DNA of 64,000 nucleotides from Caenorhabditis remanei (lineage: Eukaryota; Nematoda; Chromadorea; Rhabditida; Rhabditidae). Numbering within the stretch: position 1 is the stretch's first letter; each line of letters begins with the position of its first letter. The notes beneath the pieces are model-generated. The model ran no database searches. It had not been told where the DNA came from and saw only the letters and a program-made list of their open reading frames with translations. The translations under genes were made by a program, and so were the position numbers. Of this stretch, positions 58,107-64,000 are shown in pieces. The stretch covers positions 19,048,879 to 19,112,878 of the forward strand of contig NC_071329.1 of NCBI RefSeq assembly GCF_010183535.1, written 5' to 3'.

Positions 58107-59296
58107 TTTAATGCGATTTTTGTTGTTTTTGGGAGTTTTTGAGCCGAAAATTTGGGTTTTTAGACCCAAAAACCTTGATTTTTAAGCTAAAAATCGTATT
58201 TTTTACTGAAAAAGTCCATTTTTCTATCGTTATTTTTAGGGGTTTTTGAGCCGGAAAGTTGGGTTTTTATGAGTTTTTTGAGTGAGAAATGAGGTTTTTT
58301 TCGGCTCAAAATTGGTTTTTTGACATTCAAATTTTGAATTTTTGAGTTATTTGAATCAAAAAATGTCTCAAATATCAGTTTTCACAACTAAAATACCAAT
58401 TTTCTCCATCAAAATCGTATTTTTGACTGAAAAGTTGATTTTTCCACCCAAAATTGGAGTTTTCTTAGCTTAAAAATGCATTTTTACGCAAAAAATTTTG
58501 GTTTTTTGAACTGAAAATCGATGGAAACTTGATTTTTGACTCAAAAAATCTGATTTTTGAACTGAAAATCTTACTTTTCTCCAATTTTCTCCCTGAAAAT
58601 CCCATTTTTCCTCCTTTTCCCCATCCAAAGTACCCAATTTCCCGTTTTCTCATTATTTGTTATCAATTGTTTCTCTTTTTTATTCTTTTTGTTGAATCCC
58701 TCCCCATTTTATTGTTATTTCTTCATTTTTTGTTGAAAAAAATCTCAAAAAAACTGTTTTTCCAAATAAAAACCTCGATTTTTCTTTGTTTAACAACACC
58801 AAACAATCTTGAAATCAATTAAAATTCGATAAAATTTGAGAAAAATCATTAAAATCATGGAAAAACGAGGAAAACTAATTCAAACTTCCCGCCATTTCCT
58901 GTGGCCTAACTCTCCTGCGGCTGAGGAAACACACGACCGCGAGCAAACGCGCTCCGTCGCACCCACGGCATCGAAATTTTTTTATTTTATTTCGAATTTA
59001 GGCGATCGATTTTTGCTTGTTTTCAACCGATTTTCGTGATTTTTTCTGTATTTTTATTAAGAAAATTGATTAAAAAATTTAATTTCAAGCAGAAATATCC
59101 GAAAAATTCCACTAAAAACTTTGAAAAATCTATGAAAAATGAGAAAAGTAGGTAGCCCTGATTTTTGTTAATTTTTACGGTTTTTGTCGGTTTTTAACCA
59201 GTTTTTCGATGAAAAACGCTCTTCAAGTATGATTTTATCTCACAAAACCTTGTTTTTGTTCATTTTTCCTGTCAAATGACGCAAACTTTCAGTGAA
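58107..59296. other. Spacer between Notchless and NOP2
   Basis: AT-rich and mostly simple text. It holds a likely polyadenylation signal AATAAA at 58765-58770 and a GC-rich patch at about 58890-58970 (CGCGAGCAAACGCGCTCCGT) that may belong to the NOP2 promoter. No gene seen. The ~500 bp between the AATAAA and the trans-splice-like acceptor before NOP2 leaves both separate transcription and an operon possible. Confidence 0.5.
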
Positions 59297-62200
59297 ATGG
59301 CTATTGTAAAGAAGAAGAAGGTCTCCACACCGGCTAAAGCAGTTGAGGAGCCAAAAAGGCGGTAAAACGACCAGTTTCAGTGAGTTTTCGCTAAAATTCG
59401 GCGTATTTTTCGCAAAAAAACACATAAAACTCTAAAAATTCCAGGAATCCGACCCATCTCCGAAGAAAAAGAAGAAGGTGGTGGCTAAAAAAGCTCAAAA
59501 TGGTGATGGACCGGCTAAGAAGAAGGTGAAAAAGACGAAGAAAGTGCAGGAGGAGGAGCCTGTCGAAGAGGTCGAGAAACTTCAACTGATTGACGATGAT
59601 GACGAGGAGGAGGGGCTTGATGCGCTGAATTTCACTCAGCATGATGGAAGTGACGACGATTTGAGAGATGACTACTCAGATGATGGTAAGGAGAGAATAA
59701 TGGAGGGTTTCAGATGGAAAATTGGGAAAAATCGACGAAAAATCGACGTTTTCAGCTGAAAAGAGACTAGGAATCGATTTTTTGGAGGTTTTTTTCTATT
59801 AAAAAATGCCGCAAAATCTACAAATTGGATTAATATATCGATTTTTATAGGTTTCCCACAGGATATTGGCCCATTTTTGGTTCGAAAACCCGTGTTCTCA
59901 TCAATTTTCATCACTGAACTGTTATTTGTGACGGTTTTCAACAGAACTCAGCAATTTTTCGGAATTTTTAGCTCAGAATTGACAATTCCGGCCTAAAGTC
60001 CTCAAAAATGTCAAGTTTTGCTGATTCCTCTTGAAATAATGCCAATTTTGTGAATTTATAGTGTGTTGTTTCGTGTGACGAATTCTAGACCATTCAGAAC
60101 CGGTTTGGTGTCTGAAATCGTTTAAAATCGACTCGAATCGGGTCTGGCGCACCTCCGGCGCGTTTCGAGCATGTTTTTATCGAAATATCGATCGAAAACG
60201 ATCTAGAACTATCTATAATGATCTAAAATCAAAGGCTGGCGCATCGTCGGCGCGTTTTCAATTATTTTCCAAGAAAAGATGCTTAAAATCGACTTTTTTA
60301 GGTTTTCCACAGGATATTGGCCCCTTTTTGCGTCGAAAACCCGTGTTTCCATCAATTTTCATCACTGAACTGTTATTTCTGACGTTTTTCAACAGTATTC
60401 ATCAATTTTTGCCAATTTTCCCTATAAAAATCCCGTTTTTATATTAAAATTCTCAAAAATTGACCTGAAAACCGTCGAATCCCCCGTTTTCTATCGTTTT
60501 TCGTCCATTTTTGGTCGAAAACATTCAGAAATTATATAGATTTCGAGCGGCTGGTGCGCCTCAGCCGCGTTCTGAACGAATCTTTATCGATTTTGAGCGC
60601 CTGGCGCTCCTTGGGCCCGTTTTAAACGGATTTCTAGAGATTTTGAGCGGCTGGCGCGTCGTGGACGCTATTTGAACGGATTTCTAAAAATTTCGAGCGT
60701 CTGGCGCGCTTTGGACGCGCTCTGGACTGAGTTTCGTAGAAAAATTCACATTTTTTGTTCAGTTAGACGCGTTTCCACTTTTGGTAGAAAACATTCGCGA
60801 ATTTAGGTTTTATTTTCTAATTTTCCCTTTAAACTATTCAATTTTCAGAAGACGTCGATGAAATTAATAATAAAATTCCAGTTTTGCACCAAAGTTCTCA
60901 AAAATTGACCTCAAAATCGTCGAATCCGCTCTATTTTTCTGGGTTTTTGTCCATTTTTCGTCGAAATCTTGCCAAAATTCATCGATTTTTCCAATTTTTT
61001 AACCAAAATCCTCAAAAATCTCAAATTTTCCCCTTAAACTTCTCATTTTTCAGAAGACGACGATGATCTACCAATCGAGAAGAAGTCGGCGGCTCTCGAT
61101 AAGAAAAAGGAGAGAATTCTGGCTGAAGGAGAAGAAGAATTGCAGTTGAATATTGCAAATCAAGCGACATTCGAATTGCCATCAGTCGAAGAGATCGAGA
61201 ATGAGATGAAGTCGGTTCCGAATCTGGAAATTATCAAACAACGCATTGCCGACGTCATTCAAGTTCTCGGAGACTTCAAAAATCGTCGTGATCCGGCGAA
61301 ATCACGTACTCAATATGTTGAGGTGTTGAAGAAGGATTTGTGCTCTCAATACGGTTATAATGACTATTTGATGGGAAAATTCATGGATTTGTTCCCGAAT
61401 GGAGCAGAGTTGTTGGAGTTTTTGGAGGCTAACGACAATCCGAGACCGGTCACGATTCGTGCCAATTCGTTGAAGGTTAAACGGTAATAATTGAGGGAAA
61501 ATTTGGAGATTTTGATGGATTCTGGAAGGTTTTGGAGCTTCCAGAATGCTTCTGAAGCTTCTTGCTGATGATTGGCCAAAAAACAGCGGAAAATTCGCCA
61601 AAAATCTGTGGAAATTGAAGGCTGGCGCACCTGCGGCGCGTTTTCAGCGCATTTCTATTGAATTATTGAATCTCCCCATTAATGGGTGTTTTTCAGCTGA
61701 AAATAGCGGGAAATCAGTCCAAAATCGCCTAAATCAATCTTGAATCTTGAGGCTGGCGCACCCCCGGCGTGTTTCCATCAAAATTCCCAATCGATGACTA
61801 TCTGGCGTTCCTGAGGCGCGTTTTCACACCAAACAAGCAAAAAATTGGTCTAAAACTACCTGGAATCGTTCAAAATCGGCTCGAATCGGACTCTGGCGCA
61901 CCTCCGGCGCATTTTGAGCATATTTTCATCGAAAATCGATCCAAAACTACCTAGAACAGTCTAAAATGAGCTAAATCAAAGTCTGGCGGACCGTAGGCGC
62001 ATTTTCAGCTATTTTCCAAGGCGATGACAGTCTGGCGTCCCTGATACGCTTTTTCTCGGCAAAATATCGACAAAAATCCCTAAAACCGACTTTAAAATGT
62101 GGAATAACTCACGAAAAGTAAGATCTGGCGCACATGAGACGCGTTTTTAACCAATTATCGTTAAATTCTATGATTTGGCGCGCCTTTGACGCGTTTCTTC

Positions 62201-63558
62201 TCCTTTTTCCCTGAAACATATGGCAGGCTCGTCGCGGCCGCGGTTCACATCAAATTTGACTCCGGCGCACCTGAGACGCGCTCTCAGTTAGTTTTCTATA
62301 AACTGGGGTGTCTTTGACGCGTTTCTTCACAATTTTCTACTCACTTTCCTCCAAAAACCGTCATATTTCCAGCCGCGATCTCGCCAGAAACCTCATCAAC
62401 CGTGGAATGAACGTAGACCCGGCGGCGGATTGGACGAAAGTTGGACTCGTCGTCTACGATTCTCAAGTTCCAGTCGGAGCGACACCCGAATATCTCGCCG
62501 GACACTATATGATTCAAGGACTCAACTCATTGCTCCCAGTCATGGCACTGGCTCCACAACCCGGAGATCGTGTGCTGGATATGTGCTCGGCGCCAGGAGG
62601 AAAGACGTCGCATATCGCTGCGTTGATGAAGAATAGTGGAACACTGTTCGCCAATGATGCCAGTGTACGTTAAGATTTTGGTGAAAATCGTGAAAATCGT
62701 GAAAAATGAGCTGAAAACGCGAAAATTTGGATGATTTTAGTCGAAAATGTCAAAAACCATAGATTTTCATTAAAATTCACAAAATCAGTGAATCTGGGGT
62801 GCCTTGGATGCGTTTTTAACGGATTTCTATAGATTTCGAGCGGCTGGTGCGCCTTGGACGCATTTTGAGCGGATTTATTTTGATTTTGAGCGGCTGGTGC
62901 GCCTCGGACGCGTGTATTCAATTTTATTGAAAAGTAGAATTTTTTGTTCAGTTAGACGAATTCTCACAACATTTTCTCAAATGTTAGGTGTCTGGCGCGC
63001 TTTAGACGCTCCTTATAGAAGTTTGGCGCTTCGGACGCGTTCTAAATCAATTTCATCTACAAATTCCTGTAAAAATTAGTCTGGCGTGCCTCAGACGCTT
63101 TTCAGGTCAAATTCAGTGTTTTCTGTGTTTTGAAGCGCTTCAAATGCGTCACAAAGTGGATTTTCAGCGTTTTTTACTATATTTCAGTCAAAAATTGCGG
63201 TTTCTACCTGGCTGGGGCACCTGAAGCGCGTTTCAAGTCATATTTCCGAGTTTTTCTACTGAAAATGTTCCTAATTTTCAGTTCGATCGTTGTCGTGCCA
63301 TCATCGGAAACCTTCATCGTCTCGGTGTGAACAACGCGGTCGTCTGTAATCTCGGCGGAGAGGAATTCGCAAAAATCCGTCCGAATGGATTCGATCGTAT
63401 CTTGTTGGATGCTCCATGCTCTGGAACTGGAGTCATTTGGAAGGATCAGTCTGTGAAGACGTCGAAAGACTCACAAGACGTTCAGAGACGTCATACTGTC
63501 CAGAGACAGTTGATTCTGTCGGCACTCGACTCGTTGGACGCAAACTCGCCCAATGGAG
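59297..63558 (+). CDS. nol-1: NOP2/NSUN1 rRNA cytosine-5 methyltransferase (3' end off window)
   Basis: Visible exons: 59297-59361 (first, boundary uncertain), 59445-59685, 61054-61483, 62373-62664, 63282-63558; the gene continues past 64000. NOP2 methylates a cytosine of large-subunit rRNA and is needed for 60S assembly in the nucleolus. The N-terminus is Lys- and acidic-rich ([20 protein letters not shown]). Next come [47 protein letters not shown], the SAM-binding [13 protein letters not shown] and the [17 protein letters not shown] motif with its cysteine. The second catalytic cysteine (TCS) should be in the next exon, outside the window. The ATG lies 4 bp after CTTTCAG. Exon 1 read literally ends CG|GTAAAA, which is out of phase with exon 2; one more A in CCAAAAAGGCG would fix this. 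Confidence 0.9.
59849..60410 (+). repeat. Duplicated block inside NOP2 intron 2
   Basis: About 110 bp at 59849-59960 (from AGGTTTCCCACAGGATATTG through CATCACTGAACTGTTATTT) recurs at 60300-60410, 451 bp further on, with few changes. A second duplication links 60430-60520 with 60890-60960. Confidence 0.75.
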
Positions 63559-64000
63559 GTGAATATTAGACGAAAATTGCAGAAAAAAAACCGCTAAAAC
63601 TGAATATTTAAGTCGGAAAATGTGCTAAACAGCTGAATTTTGGCTTGTTGGGCGTGTTTTAGTAAATCTTTGGATAGCTGGCGCAATTTGGAATCAAAAT
63701 ATGCGAAAATTGAAGTTGTTGCTGAAAAACCATAATTTTTGGCAGAAAAATTGATTTTAACTGCCAAAGTTGAAGGTTCAGTCGGAAAATGAGCTGAATC
63801 TTGACAGGCTAAAGTGTCTGGCGCGCCTGTGACGCGTTTTGAACTTTCTGAAAACTCCGAATTACAAATTGTCGTTTTTAATTGTTAAAAATGCGATTTC
63901 AGTCAAGTTTTCAGTTGTCTGGCGCACCTGTGACGCGTTCTGAACTTTTTGAGACGTTTGAATTACAAATTGCCGTTTTTCATACTCCAAAATGCGATTT
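60140..64000 (+). repeat. Dense CTGGCGCRCCTTTGACGCG motifs in NOP2 introns
   Basis: More than 25 copies, for example near 60141, 60236, 60551, 60599, 60649, 60700, 61621, 61752, 61892, 62175, 62843, 62901, 62991, 63209, 63818 and 63911. Every clear copy reads CTGGCGCRCC...GACGCGTTTT on the plus strand, the gene's sense strand. None falls in an exon. Confidence 0.85.
60849..60883 (+). other. Pseudo-exon: duplicated start of NOP2 exon 3
   Basis: ATTTTCAG|AAGACGTCGATGAA copies the acceptor and first bases of the real exon at 61054 (ATTTTTCAG|AAGACGACGATGAT). It would splice in phase from the previous exon but then stays in a frame that does not join exon 3. Probably a by-product of intron duplication, or rarely used. 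Confidence 0.55.

Noticed and set aside
58107..59296. Notchless-NOP2 as a definite operon
   Set aside because: Same strand and a trans-splice-like acceptor, but the spacer of about 1.2 kb is long and no SL2 evidence can be seen in DNA alone.

Overview
The window is nematode genomic DNA, almost certainly from a Caenorhabditis species other than C. elegans. Introns are short to medium and AT-rich, with TTTCAG acceptors, and a TTTCAG-type acceptor sits 3-17 bp before most start codons, as expected for spliced-leader addition. The proteins are worm orthologues or worm-specific families (DUF3557, F-box with FBA_2). Introns and spacers are heavily loaded with small inverted-repeat elements. From memory, prp-21, Notchless and NOP2 also lie together on C. 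elegans chromosome II (cosmid W07E6); this was not checked here.

Layout. 1-7595 holds no gene I can support, only repeats. 7596-17250 (+) is a sphingomyelin-synthase-family gene whose fifth intron holds a ~6 kb foldback element. 17503-19280 (+) is a 5'-truncated DUF3557 copy. 19617-27724 (-) is a DDX56/Dbp9-type DEAD-box helicase. It diverges from a DONSON homologue at 28047-33672 (+). 34393-35852 (-) is an F-box/FBA_2 gene fragment, and about 36960-37682 (-) is an unrecognised gene. 38955-45325 is a large inverted duplication carrying two head-to-head DUF3557 genes; the left one is intact and the right one has a nonsense codon. 45540-52805 (-) is SF3A1/prp-21, divergent from Notchless (NLE1) at 53337-58106 (+). 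NOP2/nol-1 begins at 59297 (+) and runs off the right edge.

Functionally, the conserved genes are mostly nuclear housekeeping: two or three 60S ribosome-assembly factors (DDX56, NLE1, NOP2), a U2 snRNP splicing factor (SF3A1) and a replication-initiation factor (DONSON). The sphingolipid enzyme and the DUF3557/F-box genes are separate themes.

The most unusual content is in the repeats. (1) Related hairpin elements fill the introns of four genes, and every copy I could orient points the same way relative to transcription. (2) A short GC-rich motif, roughly CTGGCGCRCCTTTGACGCG, shows the same sense-strand bias. (3) One hairpin family carries a fragment of the last SF3A1 exon, including its 3' splice site, and has spread into other introns. 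(4) Two hAT-like non-autonomous families have tandem-repeat interiors and exact 8-bp target-site duplications. (5) There is a 1.7 kb near-perfect palindrome inside a 6 kb Tc1-ended foldback element. All exon coordinates were read by eye from splice sites and reading phase.
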